A DNA stretch of 64,000 bases from Riptortus pedestris (Eukaryota; Arthropoda; Insecta; Hemiptera; Alydidae): NCBI GenBank assembly GCA_019009955.1, contig CM032233.1:69224501-69288500 (forward strand). The letters are read 5' to 3'. Shown in pieces: positions 1 through 11,290 of the stretch. The notes under the pieces are model-generated. The model worked only from the letters and a program-made list of their open reading frames with translations. It made no database searches and was not told the origin of the DNA. Position 1 is the first letter of the stretch, and every line of letters begins with the position of its first letter. A program made the position numbers and the translations under genes.

Positions 1-1085
1 TTTGACAAAAAAAAATAAAAAATTGGACAATCCTCTAGTCCTAGCTACAGTCAGATTGGACGACGTCTTATTGAGTCAAAAGCCGTTTTAACGACCAGCA
101 ATACAAGATAAAGCGCTGTTTTACATCTGCCACGCACACCAAAGAAATGGGTCAAGAGTCACCAATACCAGTTTAAAACAGTAGACATGAGCCTGGTTAC
201 CAAAACCTTCGCAAATGGACCATTGAAGGCTGTGTGCTATTTTTGAAGCTACAGCAATTGCCCAGGAGTAGATACACGCTTTGGTGACTCCTCCGGTGTA
301 ATTGGCCGTTATAAATAAGAAGTATTGACCTTAGGCTGGCCAGAAGCAGCACAGATGGTGCATCAAAACCAATGAGATACGTGGCATTAGCTGTGCTGTA
401 AAAGAGAAATTGAACTGGGGTGGTTGGAGAATGTTGAATAAATGGAAACTATCAGACTGGTCAAGAAGATGCTATAATGGTACTGCCGGATGAAATAGGA
501 AAAGTCCGTCTGCGTAAACTAAGCAATCACTCAAATTTTAGTAGTCCAAGAACTTAAGACGGGTGGAGGGAAAATCTTGTGACGAGGAGGGAAGTGTGAG
601 ACTCAAACTGGAATTCAGAAACATGAAGGAAGGAATGGATGGTAGCAGAGAGAAATCAAACAAACCATAATCACAACTTAATGAGGAGGAGCGAGGTGAT
701 CCTTTAGGGCAGTCATTACGGAAATAGGATTGAGATAATGGATGGGTAATAAATTTCGTCAGCCTAAGGCCAATATTTCTCATTTATAACGGCCAATTAC
801 ACCGGAGGAGTCAGCAAAACGTGTATCTACTCCTGGGAAATTACTGTCTCGTCAATAATAGCACACAGCCGCCAATGGTACCGTCCAGTTGCGAAGGTTT
901 TGGTAACCAGGCTCATGTCTACTGTTTTAGACTGGTATTGGTGACTCTTGACCCATTTCTTTGGAGGATGTAAAACCGAGCTTTATCTTGTATTGCTGGT
1001 CGTTAAAACGGCTTTTGACTCGATAAGACGTCGTCCAATCTGACTGTAGCTAGGACTAGAAGATTGTCCAATGTTTTTTTTTTTC
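1..1085. repeat. Long foldback (inverted) repeat, window-edge copy
   Basis: Two arms of about 330 bp (roughly 1-338 and 760-1085) are imperfect reverse complements of each other, separated by a loop of about 420 bp. The outer ends pair around ATTGGACAAT and an adjacent A/T homopolymer; the inner ends pair around CCTTAGGCTG. This fits a foldback element or a MITE with long terminal inverted repeats. No transposase is visible. The left arm may start just before base 1, so target-site duplication cannot be tested. Short reading frames inside are non-coding in appearance. Confidence 0.8.
485..575 (-). mobile_element. HINE-like element, internally deleted fragment
   Basis: Inside the foldback loop, the segment with AAAAGTCCGTCTGCGTAAAC matches the hairpin end of the HINE-like family, with part of the hairpin deleted. 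It then jumps to a part of the family seen near 2010-2045 (TTTTAGTAGTCCA). This is a deleted relic in the minus orientation. Confidence 0.5.
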
Positions 1086-1693
1086 AAAAGAGTGGAGAGA
1101 ATTTCATTTGGATTTTACTATGGCAGTCCTCTAATGTAGGCTAATTAGGTTGATGTGGGATCTTCAGACAATATTTGCAACCATTGAGTGTTCAACCACC
1201 ACAGGATGTTTGAATAACGTGGGAAAATTAGTTGTACGCACGTATGGATGGTAGAGGACTGAGTAAATGTGACAGAACCATCAACTGCTTAATAAGGGCT
1301 ACCTGTGGACACCAGTAGGACTCAGAGCAGTAGCCAGATGTAAAGATGGTGTTGTAGGGTTTTTGGAAAATATATACTGCGTAGCTGTCCTTAAATGAGG
1401 AGACTTCGCATTCATCGGTACAAAGGAATTGAGCGGTGCCAACATCGTCGAGTTGAAATGAAAGGATGGGTAGCCTGGTAAGTCATTTAGTACAGTTCTA
1501 GCAGATAGTTGGGTTGGCTGTAACTAACAATTGCCTGAGTAGACCCCCTATAAATAACGAATTGAACCTAAATTGCTAATAATACAAAGTAATTAGGTGA
1601 TAACAAAAATACTGGTTAGAAAAGGACTATTAAACTTTACAGTCTTGAATTACATATTTTGACGAATAACATTCTATATTCGCTGGAAATAGA
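1086..1693. other. Intergenic, no feature recognised
   Basis: About 600 bp with somewhat higher GC than the surrounding sequence. No reading frame, terminal repeat or RNA motif recognised. It may be an old repeat. Confidence 0.4.
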
Positions 1694-3300
1694 AAAGTCC
1701 GTCAAGCAGGGGCTGCGTAAACTAAGCAGATTTCCCTCGTGAAGTTTAATAATAGATAAATCTACATACTGCTAACACAACACCACCGGCAATATTAAGT
1801 GAATAAATACAAACGGAAATAAGAAATCTTTCTCCTCCGGACGGGAAGCGTCTGAAACGTAAACAAACAGGTATTTCAGATTCTCACCGCATATAAAAAC
1901 AATTACTAAAATACATCAGAATATAGCATATTAACTTTATTGAAAACTATTAACTATATCTAGTGCTGTAATTTATAATGAATCAGAGTAATTTTTATCC
2001 CATCAAACAAATTTTAGTAGTCCAGGAATTTAAGATGGGGGAGGGGGGGGGGGTCACCAAAACATATTTCCATATATCTCGTATACTAATGGTCTCTTGA
2101 AACCCATATTTAGCATGTAAGCTTCGAATAATGTGGTTTATTATATAACAGAGTATTGTTAATATGACATGAGTAGAAGTGGCGGTTTACCGAAGGTTGA
2201 AAACTGAAAAATGCAAATATCTCTGTTAATATTCAAGATGGAGAATAAATGTATGTATGTATATGAGCACCTGGCTAAATAGCAAAGCCCATAAAAGCTG
2301 GGATTCAATGTGTAAGGAAGTACCCCTCAAAAACAAACTACGAAATATAAAAGATTCTCAAGGGACATGGCACAGTGCCTTCAGAGGCATTCGAAAAGAA
2401 GAGGTAGTGACAAACAGGACGCTTATAGGCCATACAAATCTTACGCTCATACACTTAATAACTAAAGATCTCCAACAACAATGGGAAATATGCCATATTC
2501 CACTCAACATACTCCATCTTATAGAAGAATGTCAATCTACGAACAATTTTCTAAGAATTAGGCATTCCTTGAATCATAAAATTGACCTTACAAGACACTC
2601 CACAAGCAGTAGATAAAACCATTTCGTTACTAAAGAAGAAATCTCTATAAAGTAAAATTTAGATATTGTATAACAGGATATAAGAATATTTATTTTTTTT
2701 AAAAAGTAAGTTTGTATGTGAAAATGTGTGTGTGCTTTAAAAGATAGTTGTAAAATAGACACATATTTCGCATTGTTGATGTATATGTGTGTGTATTTAC
2801 ATACACAGAGGCATGGAGGGCATAATAACCAGGGCCCCCACTACCATATGTGCAAAGTGTGCAATGCACACAGGCGCCAACCTTTAGGAGCACCAAAACC
2901 AAGGGCACAAAAAAACAATTTTCCAAAACAAAAAAAAATAGTTTTAAAATAAAAGTTGAGAAATTAAATAGGGTAAGGTATAGGTACACACGAAATTTTA
3001 TTAGTGTATCATCCAAACTTGGCCCCTTGGTTTTGGTTACTGTCGATTCCTATGGCGATAAGGGGCGTCAAAATCCTTTTTTGCACACAGGCGCCAGTAT
3101 CCCTTCGGGGCCCAGATAATAACCACGAAGTTGATTGCCCAAGCAAACATCCTACCTACCTACATATATATAATTTTGAACCCACCTCATTTTCGCCATC
3201 TACTGGTTAGGATCGATGGACATTCGAAGAGATTTTTCGAAAATCGCGCCATGGGTACGACCTGAATAGCTGATTTCCCTTAAGGAAACCCTGGCTAAAA
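1694..3300 (-). mobile_element. HINE-like element with replaced centre
   Basis: On the minus strand the 3' end (hairpin and subterminal repeat, about 1694-1740) and the long-type 3' module run to about 2256. The 5' end of the same family, in the same orientation, reappears at about 3160-3300. Compared with the near-complete copy at 8930-9857, about 240 bp of the middle is missing and about 900 bp of other sequence (2257-3160) takes its place, including a Jockey-type fragment. Both junctions fall in simple repeats (GTATGTATGTAT on one side, CCTACCTACCTAC on the other). Confidence 0.65.
2257..2640 (+). pseudogene. Jockey/I-clade non-LTR ORF2 C-terminal relic
   Basis: An open stretch of 119 codons carries the pattern seen just after the RNase H domain of Jockey and I-type retrotransposons: NKLRNIKDS, then a Trp-containing spacer, then REEVV-like KEEVV, then IGHTNLT (family usual IGHTRLTH), then a zinc-knuckle-like CHIPLNILHLIEEC. 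The first Cys of the knuckle is Trp here, so the domain is not intact. Downstream codons resemble the family tail with frame breaks. The first Met is not a real start. Family placement rests on motif memory only. Confidence 0.6.
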
Positions 3301-4009
3301 GGAATCAAAATTAACGGTTTTTTAGTTGCACTTTTAGCAGGTAAGAAATCATTTGACCTCTGCTACAATTATCGTATTTATGTTTACTTCAATATTATTA
3401 CATAACGATTTCTGCCAGGTGCCTACCTGTTATTATAAGAGGATACGTGTACTTTACCAAAGAAATTTACCTCGTCTGTCGAGAAGTTGATATAATGATT
3501 AAAATAATTAATAAACGTACAATATAATTACAAACCTTGAAGCAGTAAACATTCAATTACAGTAAAATTATTTAATATTAATGATTTAATTTCAATGAAA
3601 TATATCAATTTCACTTATCAAGAACTCATAAAACACGGTTCAAAGCCATTGAAGTGGATGCACTAAACAATATTTTCAGATTTGTATAAATCAAATAAAC
3701 AGATTAGGGGCTGTATGCCTAATGCCGCTCCCTTAAGTTTCGGGTAGTTAGAGCAGCTTAGAAAATAAAACAACTTAGAACTTGTTTAACTTTTGCCCTA
3801 CAGAAACGCAATAGTTCAATTAGAGTGTTGGTGAAATTCCCAGTTGTTTTTATCAAGTGAATTAGCTCTTTTTTCTTAAGAGATATCTGCTACTGAGATT
3901 GTACACATTGCAGGATATTTGAAACATTTCTTCAAATGTCCATCGGTACTATATATTGTAGGTAGGATGAAAGAATTAGCTACGCTTCCACTATAACAAT
4001 TTATTAAAA

Positions 4010-4047
4010 CAGCAGAGTGCTTTCGAAGCAGTTCATCATCGTCAGTG
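4010..4047 (-). other. GATGATGA...TCGAAAG motif, Penelope-tail-like
   Basis: The minus strand reads GATGATGA, an 8-base spacer ending in C, then GAAAGCACT and soon AATAAAT. Similar CTGAAGA...CGAAAG arrangements occur at 32055-32105 and 51281-51315. This resembles the degenerate hammerhead-like core common at Penelope-like element ends. No convincing stem II is present. Confidence 0.3.
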
Positions 4048-4076
4048 CCCGAAGGTCCTGGATGTTGACCCAACGG

Positions 4077-4099
4077 CTCTTGGAGTCAGACTCCAAGAG
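4077..4099. repeat. Perfect 23-bp palindrome (11-bp arms)
   Basis: CTCTTGGAGTC is followed by a single A and then its exact reverse complement. It could form a cruciform, or be a fused pair of inverted ends. No element boundary is recognised. Confidence 0.8.
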
Positions 4100-5929
4100 T
4101 CTACTAGGATACTATATAGGATTACGACACTACTAATTGTTTTTAAACTTGCTATTTATTACTTGTTTTAAGGTTGTATTGAATTGTTTAGTTTAAGACA
4201 AAGGAAGGCATTAATAAGCTTACTCTAATACTAATGGGGTAATCAGTTGAATAAAAAAAATAGCAAATGTATGCCTCAGTTTAAAAAGAGGGTGAGATAT
4301 TTGAATCAATTCTCATACATAATAGGTAACAAAACAATGCAACAGACCTTCAAAAATATTTTAATAATATATGCATTTTTGCATGGAACGCTTTATCTTA
4401 CGTTGTTCCTGCTCTTCTCGCTAACATAACCAGCTACACTCGTGTGTGTATGCGTGAGTACGTGCGTGCATCCATGAGTGCGCATATGATTATGCATTAT
4501 AGTTCTACAAGCATTTTGTTCTTTTATTCTTTCGGAATCCAAACTTTTTATATTACTATACTTACCAAAATTCTGGAGATGCTTTATGTCTTCAAAAAAT
4601 GACTCTCTTGACGGTCTTGTTTCCCTATCCCCAATAATCATACCTTTAAATACTTTTGTGATGAAATCGTTTCTCTTAAGACACACACACCTAACATACA
4701 AGCACACTACGCTGGCACACAACCAGACAGTTAATCCTCAATACCGGGTTCAGACTCTTCTATCTTCTTGCCAATGTTATGTCTCCTGGTTTATATTTCG
4801 TAATTCTTACAAATTTATTTCATTCAAAAGGCTAGTGTGAATTATGAAAATAGAAGAAGGAAAACTTACCAGAGGATCCATGACCTTGAGGTGGCTTTCT
4901 TGATGGCATTATATTGTAATTTCTATAACGTCGTGTATTAGTTTAGGCATATTCCTATATCAGTAGTGAGACACTGCAGTTTTATAATTGACTGTTATCT
5001 GAATAATAATTAGTCTTAAATTAACTTAGATAACTATTTATAATTTCAATAAAACTCTAATAATTTATTTTGTTATTGGTTTCAATAGCTCCTCCCACGT
5101 TACATTTGAACGCAATTTTATAGCAGCCAAAGCATATGGTGTTATTGTTTTGCCTCTATTGTGGATAACCAGAATTTTATTTTTCAAAAATCAGAAACTG
5201 TTCCAATAGTCTGTCTCCAAATTAGCTATTACCTATTTCGTGCTATTTTACAAAAGCATTTTAAAGGAATTTTTATAAGTTAAACCCCTTACCGAGTATT
5301 TGGTGCTATTGAGAACACTATTTTCCCCTTATGCCTTCCCCTCAGCTACTTCTATGGAACTTTACTGAACTTTGTATTTTATGCAAATAGGTTGTACTCA
5401 TAAGGAGATTTTGGATAAAAGTTTCAAATTTACTTAGATACTACCTAGAAGTTGACGAAAATGAGGTCTCTAAAAATTGATATAGTTTAGTTTATTTACA
5501 TAAAATTCATAAAATGTGGGACTTCGGAGTTTTCGAGGCGTTTATGATTATTGAAGAAGTACGGTTACTCATGCTAGTCTGTCTGGTCTGTTTTATAAGT
5601 CGTAATTCAGATGTATGACTAATTAGTCATGTATGCAAAATCAGTAGATGTTTAATGAGCTCATCTGCAAGTTCTCAAATGTACTTGTCACACAAGCATT
5701 TCAATGAATTCTTATGCAGAAATAAAAAGGCACATATCGTTGATGTCAAATGAGAACAGACGTGTTCATTTTGTTTTTATGAAGTCTACAGGGGGTCCAC
5801 TTACAATCAATGCTTTTGTTAGCTGTAGCCTAAGACCAATCGACCAATACATACCTAATCTCGAATAGAAGAACTCTAAGGGTGATATTTAAAGTGTTAA
5901 AAGCCAATTCGCTTGGAAGATAGATGCAA

Positions 5930-6240
5930 TGTAGAATCCAGACACCATTTGACAAATTCCAAAGGGTCTATGATGACCTAAAATGTGCCGATTGAGTTAA
6001 TATAAAATAACTCCGCAGGCTGCCTAAAAATGTTATACCGCACATCGTAGAGCAAGAAAGAGTGGCAGTGATGGATGGATGAGCACATGGAAGATTAGTA
6101 ACGGCTTAGGATTTACAATTGGACGTACCCGACACTGACATCAGCGAATTGCTAAAAGATAGTGGCAGAAGTCCAGTTCAAACAAGAACTGTAGAGCTGT
6201 CAGTGAGTAATTAGTGTCAAAGATGTATGACAGCCTATTC
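5930..6240 (+). pseudogene. Possible LINE reverse-transcriptase tail relic
   Basis: Scattered codons resemble the extreme C-terminus of RTE/Jockey-like ORF2: a DGW-type patch near 6070, then NWT with KIVAEVQ near 6120-6180, in shifting frames with stops. GC is higher than the flanks. The match is weak and could be chance. Confidence 0.3.
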
Positions 6241-6818
6241 TAAGACCTTGAGTCGGTTTACCCATGCCGTTAATAAAGCGGTTGTAATTCTGTTTTATTA
6301 CGACTTTTATCAGCTCTGTCATTTCTCTAATTTACTTATCATCGTATAACCCACCTCATTTGGAAAGTCTCTGTGGTTTCTTGTACTGGTGTGGAAGGAA
6401 AAAACATTTTTCAAATGACATCAGTCGTGCTTGTCCGGCTCGGATTCATATACCTCAACTGGATGATCAGCTAGCGCCGGCGTATTCTTCTGACACGTAT
6501 GAAAACAATTGAATTGTTGAAATTACCCTTTTGTTTGACATGCCAGTTCTATTGTACTAGGTACGTAAATAAAAAAGTTATTTTAATCATAAAATTGCCT
6601 GTTTAAAGCACAAGATTCTATCCCAAAACAAATATTCGTCAATATTGCTCTTATTTTCAAAAAGGAAAAAACTGCGTTTAGAATATTTATTTTCGTTCGT
6701 AAATTTCTGAATTTCAAAACTTTGACTTCCGAGTCGCCAAATACAATTTATCAATGTTTCATGAAAATAGCTCAATAGATTTGAAGACTTTGTTTTTTTG
6801 TATGAATATTGTTAACAT

Positions 6819-6830
6819 GTGTTATTTTAT
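6819..6830. repeat. Target-site duplication, left copy
   Basis: GTGTTATTTTAT occurs here immediately before the truncated retrotransposon and again, identical, immediately after its GAA-rich tail at 8082-8093. Confidence 0.85.
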
Positions 6831-8080
6831 CCTTGAACGAAAGCTCAGGGTATTCGTGGAGGAAAACCTTGAGGAGGAGCAGGCAGCTTTCAGACCTTAT
6901 CGCCAGACCCAGGATCATATCTTCTCTCTCAGAACTATAATAGAGAAGTCATGGGAACAAGGGAAAAGCATGTTTCTGGCTTTCCTGGACATCAAAGCAG
7001 CATTTGACTCCCTTCCTAGACACGAAATATGGGCTGCTCTGGCTGCTAAAAATGTCCCCACTGCACTCATAGAGGCCATAAAATCCACCTACCACAACAC
7101 TAAAGGCATTGTAAGAATAAATGGAAAAGAATCCGAAGCCTTTAGCATGAATAAAGGAATAAAACAGGGGGACAGTATTAGCCCTCTCCTATTTATAATA
7201 TTTATGGATGAAAACCTAAAAATGTGCAAGCGGAGGACAGCTCGGACGGTCATCGGAAAGTGGAATATGAGGACAATTCTTGCTCAAGTTATGGTTTTTG
7301 CAGATGATATTGTTCTCATAGCAGACTCAATAGATAACGTAAGGCAAGCAGTCATAGAGTGGGAAGCTGAGCTCGATAGAAAGGGAATGTTGATAAATGC
7401 AAGTAAGAGCAAGGTAATGTATATAGGCCGGGAAAATGAGATTGTGCAAATCCGATGCAGAGGAGAAATCCTAGAGATGACAGAGGAATATACCTACTTA
7501 GGCACGGTCATCAGCAGGAATGGAAGGATAGATGGGGAGATCTCCAATCGGATCAGGAAGGCGAATAACGTCTATTACCACCTATGCAATACGGTTGCTG
7601 GTTAATAAAAAAGTGAAGCTGCACATCTTCAAGGCCATTTACTTACCTACTCTTCTATATGGAAGCGAAAGCTGGGTCCCACTTGACAAGCACTGGAGCC
7701 GAGTAACAGCGGCGGAGATGAAATACCTGAGGAGAGTGGCGGGCCGAACCAGGAGAGATCTTGTTAGAAATCAGCACATACGAGAGGAGCTGGAAGTTCC
7801 GGCTGTTAAAGAAATAGTGGAAAAAAGGCAGCTGAAATGGTTTGGCCATCTTTGCCGGATGAAGGAAGAACGAGACCCAAGGAAGTTTTTTGAGGCTAGG
7901 CCGACTGGAAGTCGACCCCGGGGCAGACCCAGGATGACATGGTCGGACAACATCTCCAGGCTGGGACGACAAAGAGGGCAAGGGCTGAATTCCATGAAAG
8001 CGTTAGCAAGGGGCCGGGATGCATGGCTTGGACTGAGGCTCCTCCACGCTGAGAGGCATAAAGGAGGAAGAAGAAGAAGA
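6831..8080 (+). pseudogene. Reverse transcriptase, truncated and frameshifted
   Basis: The retained part runs from the palm to the C-terminus. Visible motifs in order are motif A LDIKAAFD near 6985-7010, motif B GIKQGDSISPLLF near 7155-7195, catalytic FADD within MVFADDIVLIA near 7290-7325, and motif E-like YTYLGTVIS near 7492-7515. The thumb and tail follow, with LYGSESW near 7655, WFGHLCRMK near 7840, and an Arg/Pro-rich RPRGRPRMTW near 7910-7940. The fingers and endonuclease are missing. A one-base frame break near 7597-7605 moves the reading from one frame to the next. The apparent Met at 6754 and the first 25 codons are host sequence, and the last residues after 8081 are host sequence too. 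Not a functional protein. Confidence 0.88.
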
Positions 8081-8081
8081 A
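6831..8081 (+). mobile_element. 5'-truncated non-LTR retrotransposon with TSD
   Basis: A 1251-bp insertion has the hallmarks of target-primed reverse transcription: a 5' truncation that removes the endonuclease and the start of the RT, a short GAA-repeat 3' tail (about 8066-8081), and exact 12-bp duplications on both sides. GC content and codon use differ sharply from the AT-rich flanks, and there is only one frame break, so the insertion is fairly young. The clade is RTE-like or a related endonuclease-RT group; I cannot place it firmly. Confidence 0.9.
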
Positions 8082-8093
8082 GTGTTATTTTAT
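8082..8093. repeat. Target-site duplication, right copy
   Basis: Identical 12-bp partner of 6819-6830. Confidence 0.85.
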
Positions 8094-8929
8094 ATTTTCC
8101 TAGTAGTAGTAGTACCCGTCGTTGACAGTGAAATAAAAATGGTTGTCCATAGGGCTGTAAATATTGGATTACTTTATACACTAAATAATCCATTCATTCG
8201 CATAACTTAAATGTTTTTTCTGTTCCGTCATTCGCCTAATAAGGTGAATGAAGGTGATTATTCATGCCTATGAAGTAAAAAGAGCGTAAAGCGAAATAAA
8301 AAGTAAAAAAGCGATTTGGCAAATATCGAAGAATTTATATTTAGAATAACATAGGAATTTATGTTACTCGTCGATGACGGGTTGAAATACAACTGGTTTC
8401 CCGTTGGAATATGAAAGATGGATTAACTTTAAGTTTCCGTTCACTTCCTCAGAATTTTCGGGTATGGCTGAGCAGAATTTTATTATACTTTTCCTACTAA
8501 TGGTAAGGCGATGCAATCTTTAAATTATGATTAGAAGCGATATCTGTTTGAATTAATGAACAATCACGATCCTCAATTTGCATCCAATAGCCCATTCTAT
8601 GCTTCACGCGGAAACAAGATTATGCCAGTACTGAAATTACACTTTCAGCATGTGATAAAAATGAATAGACTATTCAGTTTTTAAGTTAATCTAATCTTTA
8701 TATTTCGAAGGAAGACCATTTGAACTCGTCATTGAAAGAGATCAGCTACTCTATACGTGAATTCTTCAATATTCGTCTAATTAACACTCACTTAACTTCA
8801 GAGGCATAAAAAGTGAATGAATGACTGAACAAGAGGGACTTTTGTATTACTTGATAAAAAGGAGAGGATTTTAGGGCATAAATTAAATTAAACTTATATT
8901 TCCATGGGAACCCATATTAATTAGCAGAT
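8094..8929. other. Intergenic, nothing recognised
   Basis: AT-rich sequence without a reading frame or repeat that I can identify. Confidence 0.5.
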
Positions 8930-9857
8930 TTCCCTTAAGGGAAATCATCTATTGATGTTGTACCCATTACGCGATTTTCGAAAAAATAATTCAAATGTCC
9001 ATCGATCCTACCCAGGAAATGACGAAAGTGAGGTCCGTTCAAAATTATATAAATATATATTTGTCTGTTAACGCTCTAGCGGTCGAGATTTTTGTTTGAT
9101 CGTTACCAAACTCGATATTTAATCGTTTTATGTGTAAAAAGAAAGATGAAGTTGGTTAGTGAAGAAATCGGACCAGTGGGAGGGGGGGGGGGTTATAGGA
9201 GGGTATTTTCGAAATACCGTTCTCCCTTACTATACGTCGGATCGAAAAATTGTATAAAACCAATCTTATTGAAAATTAAATGTGCTATAAATATTGTTAT
9301 ATACAGTTATCCTCTATCTTGAATATTAATCGAGATATTTGCATTTTTCAGTTTTCAGACTTCAGCAAACCCTCGCTTCTACTCATGTCACATAAGCAAT
9401 ACACTGTTATGTACTAAACCACATTATTCGAAGCTTAAATACCAGATATTGTTTTCAAGACACCTTTATTATACGTGATACATGCAAATATGTTCTGGTG
9501 ACCCCCCCACCGGTCTTAAGTTCTTGGGCTCTTGGGCAACTGAAATTTGATTGATTGAGATAAAAACTATTCTGATTCATTATAAATTAAAGTGCTAGAT
9601 ATAGTAAATAGTTTTCAATAAAATTAATATGTTATATTCTGATATATTTCAGTAATTGTTTTTCTTTCCTGTAAGAGGTTGGCAGACCTGTTTGTTTACA
9701 TTTCAGACGCTTCCCTTCGGGAGGTTTCTTATGATCGTCTGTATTTGTTCACTTTATATTGACGGTGATGTTGAGTTACCAGTATGTTCATTTATCTATT
9801 GTTAAATTTCACGAGGGAAATCTGCTTAGTTTACGCAGCCCCTGCGTGACGGACTTT
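8930..9857 (+). mobile_element. HINE-like element, near-complete long-type copy
   Basis: This is the best full copy of the window's dominant repeat. The 5' subterminal repeat AGCAGATTTCCC (8933-8944) is exactly inverted as GGGAAATCTGCT (9815-9826). A palindromic TTTCCCTTAAGGGAAA lies at the 5' end. Seven bases after the 3' repeat comes a perfect hairpin ACGCAG-CCC-CTGCGT (9833-9847), and the copy ends near GACGGACTTT. An AT dinucleotide patch sits about 120 bp in. There is no coding capacity. The layout (subterminal inverted repeats, internal microsatellite, 3' hairpin) is that of Helentron-associated non-autonomous elements; the assignment is by architecture only. Confidence 0.7.
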
Positions 9858-10479
9858 ATCAATTCTTCAATAAAAGCCAGTTTTCTCTGAAATACGGAAA
9901 ACAAAAAAAAATCTTCCAACAAGAGCTCCTGATTACATATCACTATTAGACAAAAAACTTAGGTGTAGATCAGTCGCCTCAACAATGAGTTCCGACTCGC
10001 AAAAAACAATTTGAATAAGACTTTGCTTTTTTATAACATTTTAATACACTGCAGCTTATCCAGACCAACTATCTAGAGGTGACAAAGGGATTTTTTTTAG
10101 TGGAGCCGTCAAACCACAAGACCCCAGATTCAAACCGGTTTCTCTTATGAGAGAGATACAGCTATCATTTATATTTTATAGTTGAACAAAAGTAACCACT
10201 GTCTGCAAACGCTATATTAACTCTCAACTAAAAGTATGCAAATGAGAACAATTGCACTCTAAGAACAGTGCTATATTTTTGATGATTTACATACTTACAA
10301 TACTTCTGCACGGAACATGTTGTTCCATTTTTTGTGACAGGCATAGAATTTCAATATAAGATTCAATTTCCCAGTCTCTTGCAACTCAAATATAAAACAT
10401 TGTGACACATATGTTCTTATACAAAAACATCGTTTTGCAGAATACATGGATACCTAAAATCTAAAACTAGGTCATAAAT
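9858..10479. other. Intergenic, nothing recognised
   Basis: AT-rich with no supported gene or repeat. Confidence 0.45.
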
Positions 10480-10625
10480 GCATCGATGTGTATATATACA
10501 CACACATTTTCGTCATATCCTAGGGGACGGTTTATTGGCATTAGCAGAAGTGTTGCGAAAATCACGTCATGTGTACAACCTCCATAGCTGATTTTCCTAA
10601 AGAGAAATCTACTAATAAATAAATG
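10480..10625 (-). mobile_element. HINE-like element, 5'-end fragment
   Basis: On the minus strand it begins TTAGTAGATTTCT and continues through the family's GGTTGTACACATGACG and TTTTCGTCAT-type blocks before losing similarity in an AT/AC patch. It corresponds to roughly the first 140 bp of the family. Confidence 0.6.
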
Positions 10626-10693
10626 CTTGAAAAAGCATACATAATTGTACCTGCTTATTAACCACCAACAGGAATACGAAAGCGTCAGCAGGC

Positions 10694-11065
10694 TAAAATT
10701 CACTTGGAGAATCTAGAAAGGTTATCAAATTGTCATAAATTGCCCTAGAAGAGCTGTGGACGAATTTTCACGAGCATCCCAACATCAAGGATATAAAATA
10801 AATACAGGAAACACCAAGTGCATGGTAGCCTCTAAACTGTCCAGGGAGTTTACGTTTCGTAATTGTAGCACTACTTCAACTAATCAAGAGGGATAGTTAC
10901 GGGGACCAATAGTACAGAAGCAGTTATACAACCAGAATGGCCGCAGAGACCAGATCCTTCTATGCTATGTAAAGTTTTCTACACATTGAGAGTTTCTCCA
11001 GGAAGGCAAAAGTGCAATTATTCAAAACGATCGTCAGACGAACAGCTGTATGAGACTGTGAAATG
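10694..11065 (+). pseudogene. LINE reverse-transcriptase relic
   Basis: Decayed coding patches in the usual order of RT motif D to thumb: INTGNTKCMVASK (10798-10834; family usual N..KTK.M), then AAETRSFYAM near 10938 (usual AAGNRCYFAL type), then KAKVQLFKTIVRRTAV near 11004-11050 (usual KL.LYKTLIRPV.LYG). Frame breaks and stops separate the patches. No tail or TSD found. Confidence 0.6.
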
Positions 11066-11099
11066 TTATAGAAACATAATTCTTTGATATTTTCTTGAC

Positions 11100-11290
11100 A
11101 AACAAAAATGGTTATGTATTAATTTTTCGTATCTCTAAAAGGTCGGGAGGGGATTTCTACTTTGTTTCCTCGCCCTCCTAAATCCCTCCCCCCTCCTTAC
11201 CCCTTAGTCCTCCGCCCATGCAATCTGCAAATCTAAAATTTTCACGATTACAATACTTCCTTTACTTTGAACAAGGGAGTAAAAAGGGGA
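11100..11290 (+). repeat. Dispersed repeat family 2, partial copy
   Basis: It shares CGATTACAATACTTCC with its context and the TTTTTCGTATCTCTAA-type block with 48540-48925. A C-rich tract separates the two shared blocks in both places. Element class unknown. Confidence 0.45.

Larger units (their letters stand above)
3301..5929. other. Intergenic, AT-rich, no gene seen
   Basis: No conserved reading frame. Contents worth noting are a perfect short palindrome at 4077-4099, a CGAAAG-containing motif at 4010-4047 (listed separately), and alternating GTGTG/CACAC tracts near 4440 and 4680. Open frames of 60-110 codons here have no recognisable domain. Confidence 0.5.

Noticed and set aside
6754..6830. 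Met and first 25 codons of the long RT open frame
   Set aside because: They lie in host DNA outside the target-site duplication; the element starts at 6831.
9092..9322. 76-codon frame with a poly-Gly run
   Set aside because: Part of the HINE-like repeat; the Gly run is a G homopolymer of variable length among copies.
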